Source of the DNA: Streptomyces katrae
GTDB lineage: Bacteria > Actinomycetota > Actinomycetes > Streptomycetales > Streptomycetaceae
Reading direction: 5' to 3'
Length of the DNA: 16,578 nucleotides
NCBI RefSeq assembly: GCF_000966975.1
Contig: NZ_JZWV01000225.1
Span: 1-16,578, forward strand
In this document: positions 1-7,794 of the stretch, one piece after another
Position numbering within the stretch: the stretch's first letter is position 1
Layout: each line of letters begins with the position of its first letter
Position numbers and translations under genes: made by a program
Notes under the pieces: model-generated
The model's input: only the letters and a program-made list of their open reading frames with translations
Database searches by the model: none
What the model was told of the DNA's origin: nothing

Positions 1-863
<863 letters not shown>

Positions 864-928
864 GAGCGGTTCCTCACGGCGACGGGTCGGGTGGCTGGTT
901 GCGGCGGCCGGCTTGGGGCCGGCGATGG

Positions 929-1465
929 TCACAGGGATTCCAGGCGGTCGAGCAGGGAGCGCAGGACGGGTTCGGGGAGGGTGGGTTGCGGAGCGGGCGC
1001 CCCGGGGTCGATCCACGGCCACAGCGTGTTGCCGACCAGCGCCCGGGCCCGGTCCGGGTTCCGGTACATCTCCACCCCGTGCCGCTCGGCCAGCCGGGCC
1101 GCGAACAGCCTTTGGAGCTGTGGTCGCATGACGGTGCGCAGGTGTTCTTCGCCGTCGTCCCCGAGGGCGTCGGCCACGGTGCGCCGCCACCGGCCGAGCG
1201 CCGGGGCCCGGCCGCTCAGCACGCGCGTCGGCCTGCGCAGTCCGGCGTCCTGGGCGGCGCCGCCGGCGGCGTAGCGCCCCAGGGCCAGTGCGACGGTGGT
1301 GAGGAGTGCGGCTCCGGTGGCGGCCGCGGCGGCGCCGTCGGTCAGGGCGAGCAGCACTTCGGCCGGAAGGGCCAGGGCCGCCAGGACGGCCAGCGAGTCC
1401 CGTACCGGACCGGGCGCCGGCCGCACGGAGCCGGTACGGGTCCGGATCCGTATGCCCGCCTTCAC
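929..1465 (-). CDS. small membrane protein of the MoxR/DUF4129 cluster
   Basis: This encodes 178 residues from GTG at 1465. The GTG overlaps the TGA of the upstream DUF4129 gene (shared GTGA, 1462-1465), so the two are translationally coupled. After a basic N-terminus (VKAGIRIRTRTGS) come two hydrophobic stretches, about residues 22-45 and 47-65, consistent with two membrane helices. A soluble C-terminal half follows, containing VMRPQLQRLFAARLAERHG and a tryptophan-containing segment TLWPWIDP. I do not recognise a catalytic motif. Proteins of this size lie between DUF4129 and MoxR genes in actinomycete clusters, so it is likely a membrane partner of the MoxR system; that role is inferred from position only. 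Confidence 0.85.
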   Translation of the reverse strand: MKAGIRIRTRTGSVRPAPGPVRDSLAVLAALALPAEVLLALTDGAAAAATGAALLTTVALALGRYAAGGAAQDAGLRRPTRVLSGRAPALGRWRRTVADALGDDGEEHLRTVMRPQLQRLFAARLAERHGVEMYRNPDRARALVGNTLWPWIDPGAPAPQPTLPEPVLRSLLDRLESL

Positions 1466-2436
1466 CCGGCACCCGCCCCGGCCCGGGGTCCGTCCCCCTG
1501 CGGGCGCAGGCCGTGGGCGATCTCGGCGAGCGCGGCCGCCGCCCGGTCGCGGTGGCCGCCGTGCATGGGGTGCGTGGAGTAGCGTGCCTCGCGGAACAGG
1601 GCGGTGAGCTCGGTGGCGGCGTCCGCTGCGGACAGGCCGCCGTGGAGGGCCCGTTCCAGCAGGTCGTGCGGGCTGTCCGAGGCGTGGCGGGCCACGCCGG
1701 AGTCGGCGAGCGACTCCTCCATGGCGAGGTAGCAGGCGATGACGGCCGCACTCACGTCGGTCGCGTCCTGCAGGGCACGGCGTCCGCGATCCACGGCGGC
1801 GGCGAGGGGTTCCCGCTCGCCGCCGGGGGTCTCGGCCACCGCCGCAGCCTCGGGCTCCGTCGGATGGCGCAGATACCGCCACAGGAGGCGGAACGCGAGC
1901 ACGAGGGCCGCGGTGAGCAGGGCGAGGCCGAGCACGAGGAGGACGCGCGTCAGCCCGGAGTGGCTGCCGGCGTCGGGGGCGGCGGGCGGTGCGGGCGGCG
2001 CCGTGGGCACGGGGACCGGGGGCGCGAGGGGAAGCGAGGAGGGGCCTGGGCCACCGCCGTTCGGGGGTGCGCCACCGCCGCTGTCGCTGTCCGGGGCACC
2101 GAAGCGGTGCAGGGCCACGATGAGCAGCGGGAGGGCCGGCGGGGCCGCCGTCAGCACACGGCGCACACCGTCCGCCAGTCGCTGTTCCACCGGGTCGAGC
2201 GTCTCCTGGGCGCCGATCCGCTCCACGTACTTCGCGCGCAGTGCGATCCCGCCGAAAAGGGAGAGCAGGGCGAGACCGAGAACCAGGACGGGGTTTTCGC
2301 CGAGCGGCCCGCGGCCCTCGGCGAACAGACCCGCGCCGGGGTGCAGCAGCAACGCCCCCAGGGCCATTCCGCCCACGACCAGTAAGCCCAACACCGCCTG
2401 CGCGGAACCGATGTGGCCGTGCTCGCGTTCCACCAC
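1462..2436 (-). CDS. DUF4129 domain membrane protein
   Basis: From GTG 2436 this reads 324 residues. A GGGGGAGGGGG ribosome site lies just upstream and would also serve the adjacent in-frame GTG at 2433. Hydrophobic segments suggest four membrane helices: an N-terminal one (AVLGLLVVGGMALGALLL), one at VLVLGLALLSLFGGIAL, one around PPALPLLIVAL, and one before the C-terminal domain (VLLVLGLALLTAALVLAF). A Gly/Pro-rich linker separates the third and fourth. The C-terminal region has the DUF4129 pattern: regularly spaced acidic and arginine residues, SAAVIACYLAMEESLADSG, then a DLLERAL segment and LTALFREARYSTHPM. DUF4129 is usually the C-terminal part of transglutaminase-like membrane proteins or stands alone beside MoxR genes. 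It is the first visible gene of the operon and overlaps the next by 4 nt. An upstream start is possible but has no ribosome site. Confidence 0.88.
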   Translation of the reverse strand: MVEREHGHIGSAQAVLGLLVVGGMALGALLLHPGAGLFAEGRGPLGENPVLVLGLALLSLFGGIALRAKYVERIGAQETLDPVEQRLADGVRRVLTAAPPALPLLIVALHRFGAPDSDSGGGAPPNGGGPGPSSLPLAPPVPVPTAPPAPPAAPDAGSHSGLTRVLLVLGLALLTAALVLAFRLLWRYLRHPTEPEAAAVAETPGGEREPLAAAVDRGRRALQDATDVSAAVIACYLAMEESLADSGVARHASDSPHDLLERALHGGLSAADAATELTALFREARYSTHPMHGGHRDRAAAALAEIAHGLRPQGDGPRAGAGAG

Positions 2437-2591
2437 CGCCCCCTCCCCCGAGACCGGCAGCTTCGCACACCGGTCACAGGTGATCAATAAGCTCACGACG
2501 CCACGGCGTGCCCGCCCCTCCTGGGCTCTGGCAGTCCGCACCGGGCAGGGGAACCCTGCCGCCGAGCTCGGAGGCGCTCCGCATCGTCTGA

Positions 2592-3199
2592 CAGGGTCGG
2601 CTGCGGCCGGGACGCGTCCGGCGCCCGGGTGGGCGTGCCGGCGGCGGCCAGACCTGGTACATGCGGATGGAGGCGGCTTCGCTCCGCCCGCCGGCGACAG
2701 GACCGACCAGGTGCTGGTCGGCTCGGTCCTGTTCCCGTTCCCCTTCATCAACGACCCCGTCCTCTCGCGAGCCCGGCAGGGCCAGGAGAACCCGTACTAC
2801 GTCCTCAAGCGCTACGGGTCCTGGCGCAACGTCTACTACTACGAGCACTCCGGCGCGTCCGCCTACACCAAGGAGGAAGAGGTCACGGTCGGCGTGACCA
2901 CCTCCAACACCAAGGAGGTCGAGCACACCGCCGGCGTCAAGCTGACCGCGACCTCGGAGTTCAGCTTCATAGGCGCGTCGACCACCCTGAGTGTGGTCTC
3001 CACGACGACCACCAGCACCAGTGAGAACACCCGCAAGACCACCGTCAGGCGCGAGTACCCGGCAGGACCACGCCGCGCGGAGGCCATCTGGTACCGCGAG
3101 GACCGGTTCGTCCTGGAACGCCTCAACGGCGAGCACGTCCTGGAATGGGCCGTCCGCAACCCGGATCGCGTGATCACCGACGCCTACCCGGCCAGATGA
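2592..3199 (+). pseudogene. decayed Toxin_10-like (insecticidal crystal toxin-like) pore-forming protein
   Basis: The intact part is 2711-3199, about 162 residues. It contains LFPFPFINDP, NPYYVLKRYGSWRNVYYY, then a long Ser/Thr-rich alternating stretch (EVTVGVTT...VVSTTTTSTSEN), and ends with AIWYREDRFVLERLNG. This layout resembles the pore-forming domain of Toxin_10/aerolysin-type beta toxins, where the S/T-rich part forms the membrane hairpin. No good start codon or ribosome site precedes it in that frame. Instead coding character continues upstream in another frame from 2592 (GGGQTWYMRMEAASLRPP), which meets the main frame near 2690 through a net 1-nt shift. A TGA at 2589 lies in the upstream frame. 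The N-terminal half, often a beta-trefoil in this family, is missing or unreadable. The most likely reading is a degraded gene; a short functional protein from GTG 2711 is possible. The family assignment is from memory of the pattern and is moderate. Confidence 0.55.
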
Positions 3200-3371
3200 C
3201 CCAAGGATTCGGCGGTTTGGCGAGCACGACCGCGGAGCGGGAAGAGCGGGATCACCAGAGTGGCTGATCTCCACCGTGGACCGGGCCAGAAACCACAGGT
3301 GCCGTACGGGCGTCTCTGCCGCCGCGAGTGGAGAGCACCGTCCGGCACCAACGACCTGGGGGGCACCCGCG

Positions 3372-4217
3372 ATGGCCCGAAAGTCCCGAGGAACCTGGAA
3401 GACCTGGAGATCCTGGAGAGCGCTGACCACCGCTCTCGTGATCCTGATCGGCCTGACCGCCGCCGGGGCGGCATCCGCCACCGCCGACCCGGGCGGACCG
3501 TTCGCGCCCAACGTGGACCAGCACTGCGCCATGCAGAACAGTGGCAGCGGTCCCATGACGACCTCGATACCCGTCGACCGGATCACCCTCAACCTCGAGA
3601 CCGTCGGCTACCCCCCGACCGACTCCACCATCACCGCCTCCTACACCATCAGCGGCAGCACCAGGACCGGCACCGCCGGCGGCACGTTCGACACCGCCAG
3701 GAAGAACGCCACGTTCAACTTCTCGGTGCCCAACCCGCCGCCGGGCGCGACACTGACCGTCACCTACCAGGTGTGGGTGCACGGCGTCTACTACAGCAAC
3801 TTCGTGAGCGCTCCGCTGGCGCCCTGCACCTGGGACAACCCCACCTACGTCGACGCCTCGACGTGGAACGACTACGTGACCGTGACCGGCGTCTCCCAGC
3901 GCTGCGAGACCGTCGACATCGGCGTCGGCGGCAGGCACGCCTACCTCCGCGAGGACATCGTGACGGTGAACGTCGCGCACGGTCCGTCCTACGGACCCTC
4001 GCCGTACGCGGGCCGGTCGGTCTGGGCCGACTACTGGATCGTCGGTCAGAAGGCCTACACCTCGGGATCGTCCGGCGTCTTCGACACCGACGGCAAGGCC
4101 ACGCTGTCGTTCGTGATCCTCGCTCCGACCACCGGCGCCGAACTCGACGTCCTGGCAAGCGGCCAAGCGGGCTCGCGAACCTTCCCCGGCCACTCCTGGG
4201 CCACCATCACCTGCTGA
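3372..4217 (+). CDS. secreted protein with two duplicated disulfide-closed beta domains
   Basis: This encodes 281 residues from ATG 3372, behind a weak G-rich ribosome site (GGGGGG, about 9 nt upstream). An upstream in-frame extension to 3276 lacks signal-peptide logic and was not used. Residues 1-38 form a Sec signal peptide: a basic start (ARKSRGTWKTWRSWR), a hydrophobic core ALVILIGLTAAGAA, and a cleavage site near ASATA/DPGG. The mature part has exactly four cysteines, C52, C152, C178 and C281, the last being the final residue. The two halves share a pattern: G-x-FDT followed by KNATFNFSV...PGATLTV in the first and KATLSFVI...TGAELDV in the second. That suggests an internal duplication of an Ig-like beta-sandwich, each copy closed by a disulfide. 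I do not recognise a named family. It lies 172 nt after the toxin-like remnant in the same direction. Confidence 0.85.
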   Translation: MARKSRGTWKTWRSWRALTTALVILIGLTAAGAASATADPGGPFAPNVDQHCAMQNSGSGPMTTSIPVDRITLNLETVGYPPTDSTITASYTISGSTRTGTAGGTFDTARKNATFNFSVPNPPPGATLTVTYQVWVHGVYYSNFVSAPLAPCTWDNPTYVDASTWNDYVTVTGVSQRCETVDIGVGGRHAYLREDIVTVNVAHGPSYGPSPYAGRSVWADYWIVGQKAYTSGSSGVFDTDGKATLSFVILAPTTGAELDVLASGQAGSRTFPGHSWATITC

Positions 4218-4221
4218 CCTC

Positions 4222-4319
4222 GGGGGCTCGTCCTCCGGCACCACCAACCCCACCCTGGGAGGAGTCGACCGTTCAGTAGGTCGTACCCCCGACGCGCTAC
4301 CGCGCCGGCGCGAGCCCCC
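4222..4319. repeat. long-range 9-bp inverted repeat after the secreted-protein gene
   Basis: GGGGGCTCG (4222-4230) is matched perfectly by CGAGCCCCC (4311-4319), 80 nt apart, just after the stop codon at 4217. A separate 12-bp palindrome CGGCCCGGGCCG lies at 4337-4348. The arrangement could contribute to transcription termination, but the loop is long and in such GC-rich DNA a 9-bp match may be chance. Confidence 0.3.
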
Positions 4320-4353
4320 TGGGCACGCCGTGCAGCCGGCCCGGGCCGCGTAA

Positions 4354-4540
4354 CGCACGGCGCTTGCCGGCCCGGCGGCCGCGCAGTTGTGCACCGACCT
4401 GAACGAACTCCGTTCCGACAAGAGCGCGTACAACGATGTCAGGGACGGCTGGGACGAGGTCTCGAAGTCCACGGCGGCATGGAGCGCGGCGCAGCAGGAG
4501 GCCGTGAAGTCCGCGGCGGACGGCCTGAAGGGCGATCAGC
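4354..4540 (+). pseudogene. remnant of a small secreted/helical protein
   Basis: Read from after the TAA at 4351, the frame gives RTALAGPAAAQ, then LCTDLNELRSDKSAYNDV, a helical stretch DGWDEVSKSTAAW and AAQQEAVKSAADGLKGD. The first part looks like the tail of a signal peptide, and the rest like the cysteine-plus-helices layout of small secreted actinomycete proteins. Codon third positions are mostly G/C here. Nothing resembling a start and full signal sequence precedes it; only TTG 4387 is available, without a ribosome site. Past about 4540 the frame only mirrors the opposing DUF5133 gene. I take it as a 5'-truncated remnant; it could be a short chance frame. Confidence 0.35.
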
Positions 4541-4766
4541 GGGAGGCGAGTACGGAGTCGTCGAGAGCGCCCGCGCCAGGCAGGTGGTGCCGGGCGGCTA
4601 TCAACGCGGCGTACACGTCCGCCGTACCCGTGGCCACGCACAGAGCCTGCTCCACGTCCCTCATCTCCCTGCGCACCGACGAGGCGTCGTCTGCGGCATC
4701 CAGTACCGACAGCGCCCAGTAGCGGTCGACGAGGCCGGGGAGCACAGCCGGGTGAGCCAACAACAT
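4536..4766 (-). CDS. DUF5133-type small regulatory protein
   Basis: A 76-residue protein from ATG 4766, preceded by GGAAGG at good spacing. The sequence begins MLLAHPAVLPGLVDRYWALS and continues with DDASSVRREMRDVEQALC, VATGTADVYAALIAARHHLPGA. This is the layout of the short DUF5133 proteins common in Streptomyces: an N-terminal helix with the HPAVL motif, an R-x-x-M-x-D-V-x-x-x-LC helix, and the (S/A)TGT-x-x-VxAAL-x-AA segment. Family members are about 75-90 residues and have no defined biochemical role. A SigB-like promoter lies about 43 nt upstream, which would tie expression to stress. It stands alone, convergent with the remnant at 4354-4540 and separated from the PhzF gene by 149 nt. 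Confidence 0.85.
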   Translation of the reverse strand: MLLAHPAVLPGLVDRYWALSVLDAADDASSVRREMRDVEQALCVATGTADVYAALIAARHHLPGAGALDDSVLASR

Positions 4767-4808
4767 GGGATCCGCCTTCCGTCAACTGATCGATCTTGTG
4801 GCCGTCGC

Positions 4809-4833
4809 CTACCCCGTCGATCACGGTTGAATC
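4809..4833 (-). promoter_or_regulatory. SigB-like promoter for the DUF5133 gene
   Basis: On the minus strand GATT (4833-4830) is followed by 15 nt and then GGGTAG (4814-4809). The Streptomyces SigB-type consensus is GNNT, 14-16 nt, GGGTA(C/T). The match is complete except for the last base. The -10 lies about 43 nt before the DUF5133 ATG. Seen by eye only; such short patterns occur by chance in GC-rich DNA. Confidence 0.4.
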
Positions 4834-4915
4834 CCCGCACGCGCGCCCCGCCGCGCCCTCCCCGTCCGCAGGAGCGGCAGCTGCGGGACTCGCGGTGCCG
4901 GCAGCGTGCGGGTTT

Positions 4916-5860
4916 TCAACTCCGCGCGCGGTGTGACTGAACGTCGCCTGCGGCGCGCTCGGTCCGCTCGGCTCCTCCCTCGCCGGTGCGCGCGCTCGTG
5001 CCCGCAATCGCCACCGCCTGACCGCTCACACGTACGCGGGGGTCCGTGGTGGATGCCTCGACCCGGAGCAGGCTGAGCCGGCCGAGGTCCTCGCCCTGGC
5101 GGATGGTGAAGGCGCCGGAGGGCGGGAGGGCTCCGAGGGTGCGCAGGTAGCCGCCGAAGGCGGCGGCCGCGGATCCGGTGGCCGGGTCCTCGACGACACC
5201 GCCGATCGGGAAGGGGTCGCGGGCGTGGAAGAGGTCCTGGGTCTCACGCCAGACCAGCTGGAGCGTGGTCCAGCCGTGACGGTGCATCACCTCGGCCAGG
5301 GCGTCGAAGTCGTAGTCGAGGGCCGCGAGACGCTCGCGGGTGGCAACGGCCAGGACCAGGTGCTCGTTTCCGCCGAAGGCAACGTGCGGGGGGAGCGCGG
5401 TGTCGAGGTCTTCGGGGGACCAGTGCAGGGCGGCGAGGGAGGCGTCCACCTCCTCGTCGGCCGCCGGCCGGGAGCGGGTGGGGACGCTGGTGAGCGTCGC
5501 GGTCACGGAGCCTTCGCGGTCAGCGGAGGTGTCCAGGGCGATCTCTCCCACCGGCGTGTCGAAGACGAGCGGCCCGGGCCCGAGCCGTTCGGCCAGGGCC
5601 ACCGCGGTGGCGACGGTGGCGTGGCCGCAGAAGGCGACCTCGGCCAGCGGGCTGAAATAGCGCAGCCGGAACCGGCGGGCCGCATGGTCGGCGGCAATGA
5701 CGAAAGCGGTCTCCGAGTAACCGACTTCGGCGGCGGTCGCGAGCATGGCGGCATCGCCCAGTGCGGCCGCGTCAAGCACGACGCCGGCCGGATTGCCACC
5801 GGCGGGGTCGGTGGTGAAGGCGGTGTAGCGCAGGATTTCGGGGTGCGTCCTCAGGTTCAT
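4916..5860 (-). CDS. PhzF-family isomerase/epimerase-like enzyme
   Basis: A 314-residue protein from ATG 5860 (MNLRTHPEILRYTAFTTD). An in-frame ATG at 5887 would add nine residues but overlaps the palindrome in the promoter region. PhzF proteins have two diaminopimelate-epimerase-like halves; members isomerise small molecules such as the phenazine precursor DHHA, though most are uncharacterised. Visible motifs: GGNPAGVVLD (21-30), the YSETAF motif (48-53) carrying the catalytic-type glutamate (E50), RYFSPLAEVAFCGHAT (67-82), and EDPATGSAAAAFGGYL in the second half. A tail of about 25 residues after VRVSGQAVAIAGT exceeds the usual end. It is divergent from the LysR gene and is that regulator's likely target. 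There is no phenazine cluster here, so the substrate is unknown. Confidence 0.92.
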   Translation of the reverse strand: MNLRTHPEILRYTAFTTDPAGGNPAGVVLDAAALGDAAMLATAAEVGYSETAFVIAADHAARRFRLRYFSPLAEVAFCGHATVATAVALAERLGPGPLVFDTPVGEIALDTSADREGSVTATLTSVPTRSRPAADEEVDASLAALHWSPEDLDTALPPHVAFGGNEHLVLAVATRERLAALDYDFDALAEVMHRHGWTTLQLVWRETQDLFHARDPFPIGGVVEDPATGSAAAAFGGYLRTLGALPPSGAFTIRQGEDLGRLSLLRVEASTTDPRVRVSGQAVAIAGTSARTGEGGAERTERAAGDVQSHRARS

Positions 5861-5885
5861 GCGCCCACTGTCACACTCCGCAGTC

Positions 5886-5900
5886 ATCGTTACAAACGAT
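5886..5900. promoter_or_regulatory. candidate LysR operator (T-N11-A palindrome)
   Basis: ATCGTT-ACA-AACGAT is a perfect 6-bp inverted repeat with a 3-nt centre, and it contains the T-N11-A spacing typical of LysR binding boxes. It lies between the divergent PhzF and LysR genes, 26 nt upstream of the chosen PhzF start. Confidence 0.6.
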
Positions 5901-5921
5901 GGATCCCGATCGGATCCATCG
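5897..5921. promoter_or_regulatory. perfect 10-bp inverted repeat in the PhzF/LysR divergent region
   Basis: CGATGGATCC (5897-5906) and GGATCCATCG (5912-5921) form a perfect 10-bp dyad with a 5-nt centre. The first arm shares four bases with the T-N11-A palindrome at 5886-5900. It lies 33 nt before the LysR ATG and is probably a second regulator contact or activation site. Confidence 0.55.
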
Positions 5922-5954
5922 AGGTATCCGATGGCGGTGACTATCGTCTACGGC

Positions 5955-6856
5955 ATGGACACCAGACTCCTGCGCACCTTCACCACCGTTGCCCGGACCG
6001 GGAACCTGACCGCCGCCGCGGAACGCCTGCACCTCGTCCAGTCCACCGTCACCGCCCACGTGCAGGCGCTGGAGAAGGAGCTCGGCCTGTGCCTGTTCGA
6101 CCGGCTGCCGCGTGGGGTGGTGCTCACGGGCGCCGGACGCGAGGTACTGGGGCAGGCCGAGGCAGTCCTGGAGGCCGAGTCCCGGCTGCGCGCGGTCGCC
6201 TCCTCGGCGGGTGGCACGGGCGGCCGGGTGACCGGACGCGTGGTGCTGGCGAGACGCTGGTGTCCGCCCGGCTGCCGGGAGTCGTCGCCGCGCTGCGGCA
6301 CAGCCACCCCGGGGTCGAGGTGGACATGCGCACGATGGGGACTTCGGCCGCCGTCGCCGCGCTCCGTGCCGGCGAGCTGGATCTGGCCCTGCTGCTGGAG
6401 GACGAAGCCGTGTTCCGCGATGTCGAATGCACGCCGCTGGCCCGCGAACAGCTGGTCCTCGTCTGCTCGCCGGAGCACCCCGCCGCCCGCAGGGCCCCTG
6501 GTTCGCCCACCGACTGGGCGGAGCTGGCCCGCGAGGACTACTTCCTGCACGAGCAGGGCTGCTCGTACAGCGACCGCTTCCTTGAGCGGCTGCTCGCCGC
6601 GGCGCCGGGCGCGCAGCCCCGCATCACGCGCTTCGGCAGTCTGGAGGTCGCCAGGTCCTGCGTCGCGGCGGGCCTCGGCCTCAGCCTGCTGGCCCGCGCC
6701 AATGTCGCGGACGCGCTCACGACGGGCCGCCTGGCACAGGTGCCCGGCCCGCGGTTCCCCGACGTCACCGTCCAACTGGCCCGACATCGCCGACGCCGGC
6801 TCTCCCCCGCGGCGGCCGCCCTCACCACGGAACTGCCGCACCACTTCCCACACTGA
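5955..6856 (+). pseudogene. LysR-family transcriptional regulator, frameshifted
   Basis: ATG 5955 starts a typical LysR winged helix: MDTRLLRTFTTVARTGNLTAAAERL, then VQSTVTAHVQALEKELGLCLFDRLPRG (residues 1-60). The linker helix follows to about residue 95. Near 6240-6260, after GGRVTGRVVL, the reading must move by a net loss of one nucleotide (mod 3). In the new frame the effector domain runs to the TGA at 6854: ETLVSARLPGVVAALR, DLALLLEDEAVFRDVEC, EQLVLVCSPEHP, CVAAGLGLSLL. The span is 902 nt; one added base gives 300 residues, the normal LysR length. So it is either a recently broken gene or an assembly error. No slippery sequence suggesting programmed shifting is seen. It is divergent from the PhzF gene and would normally control it and itself. 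There is no ribosome site; TATCGT seven nt before the ATG allows a leaderless transcript. Confidence 0.85.
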
Positions 6857-7009
6857 ACGAGCCGGTCCGGGCCGCCGGCAGTGCGGCCGGCTGGGCGCAG
6901 TCCTCAGCGGGGTGTCGTCGGCGGCCGCGCGCACCCCGGTCCCCACGACAAGCACGGCGACCCCGGCAGGCGCGGCGCAGTGGCTCGGCCGACTGAGCGC
7001 GGTCGTCGT

Positions 7010-7450
7010 TCAGGCCTTGCTGAGCAGCTGGGTCGCCGCGCGGCCGAACATCAGGCGGGCCGTCCGGTTCAGGACGCCGTCGAAGAGGCGGGGCAGGAAG
7101 CGGATGCGCAGTTCCTCCCGCCACACCACCCGGCTGCCGCTGCCGGCCCCTGGCCGTACCTCGATCTCCGCCCAGCCCAGGACGACGCGGCCCCGCTTCT
7201 CCAGCCGGCACAGGCCGGGCTCGCCGCCCACCGGCGGGCGCCAGACCGTCACCTCCATGACGTCGTCGAAGGACACCGGTCCGAGGCCCGAGCGGGCCAC
7301 GAAACGCGTTCCCGGACGTGTGGGCGGCGCGGTGAGCACCTCGATCCTGGTGAGCGGGACCACCTCGGCGTGGCGGGGCCATTCCGTCAGCCTGCGCCAC
7401 GCCTCCGCGGGGGTGAGCGGGGGCGTGCGTTCGAGAGAAAAGGCGGGCAC
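7010..7450 (-). CDS. SRPBCC-family (START/polyketide-cyclase-like) protein
   Basis: A 146-residue protein from GTG 7450. The start MPAFSLERTPPLTPAEAWRRLTEW is the first strand and helix of an SRPBCC fold. The middle strands (PPTRPGTRFVARSGL, MEVTVWRPP, RVVLGWAEIEVRPG) line the pocket, and the C-terminal long helix is FDGVLNRTARLMFGRAATQLL. Members bind hydrophobic ligands or act as cyclases and aromatases; no specific substrate is indicated. No ribosome site precedes the GTG, but TAGGAT ends seven nt before it, which fits a leaderless transcript. It converges with the LysR gene, and no biosynthetic partners are near. Confidence in the fold is good; the function is unknown. Confidence 0.85.
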   Translation of the reverse strand: MPAFSLERTPPLTPAEAWRRLTEWPRHAEVVPLTRIEVLTAPPTRPGTRFVARSGLGPVSFDDVMEVTVWRPPVGGEPGLCRLEKRGRVVLGWAEIEVRPGAGSGSRVVWREELRIRFLPRLFDGVLNRTARLMFGRAATQLLSKA

Positions 7451-7456
7451 GGCACG

Positions 7457-7462
7457 ATCCTA
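7457..7462 (-). promoter_or_regulatory. -10 box TAGGAT for leaderless SRPBCC gene
   Basis: TAGGAT on the minus strand is separated from the GTG at 7450 by 6 nt, so transcription would start on the start codon itself. TAGGAT is close to the actinomycete -10 ideal. No convincing -35 is seen at 16-19 nt (CGAAGA at 17 nt). Confidence 0.45.
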
Positions 7463-7610
7463 GGGAATCGCCGCCCTCTTCTTCGCCCGGACATCACCCG
7501 GACGGCGGCTTGACGTCAGGCCGGGACGAGCCCGGTTGTTCCGTTCGGAGCAGTCTGGGCCGTAGGGATTGTGCATCGCGTTCCCGTGACCGCTGCAGTC
7601 GGGAGGCGCC

Positions 7611-7742
7611 ATGGTGGTGACCGCTGTGTTCCTGCCGGTACTGGTCGTGTTCATGCTGTTCGGGCTGGATGCCCTGGAGAACGCCCTCTTCCCCCGCCAG
7701 GCGCCACACCCCGGCACCGACGGGGAGGATCTGTCCGGCTGA
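7611..7742 (+). CDS. 43-residue single-pass membrane protein
   Basis: ATG 7611 follows GGGAGG with ideal spacing and encodes MVVTAVFLPVLVVFMLFGLD, then ALENALFPRQAPHPGTDGEDLSG. One hydrophobic helix occupies residues 2-19. A short cytoplasmic-type tail follows, beginning with the acidic/amphipathic DALENALFP. It resembles tiny conserved membrane proteins of Streptomyces of unknown role. The next small gene starts 52 nt later in the same direction, so they may be co-transcribed. The 160-nt space before it has only weak promoter-like signals (TAGGGA at 7563-7568). The ribosome site, membrane helix and G/C third positions support it despite its length. Confidence 0.65.
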   Translation: MVVTAVFLPVLVVFMLFGLDALENALFPRQAPHPGTDGEDLSG

Positions 7743-7794
7743 CCGGCCGTAAGCTGGCCCGGCGCCGACGCGGAACGATCAACAAGGGGAATGA

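Noticed and set aside
929..2470. A 513-residue minus-strand open frame
   Set aside because: Only its last 178 codons (929-1465) are real; upstream it overlaps the DUF4129 gene in another frame and reads as Arg/Pro/Gly-rich shadow sequence.
4916..5860. Phenazine biosynthesis gene
   Set aside because: PhzF homology alone does not imply phenazines; no other phz genes are in the window.
6240..6265. Programmed ribosomal frameshift in the LysR gene
   Set aside because: No slippery heptamer or downstream stimulator is visible and LysR genes are not known to use one.
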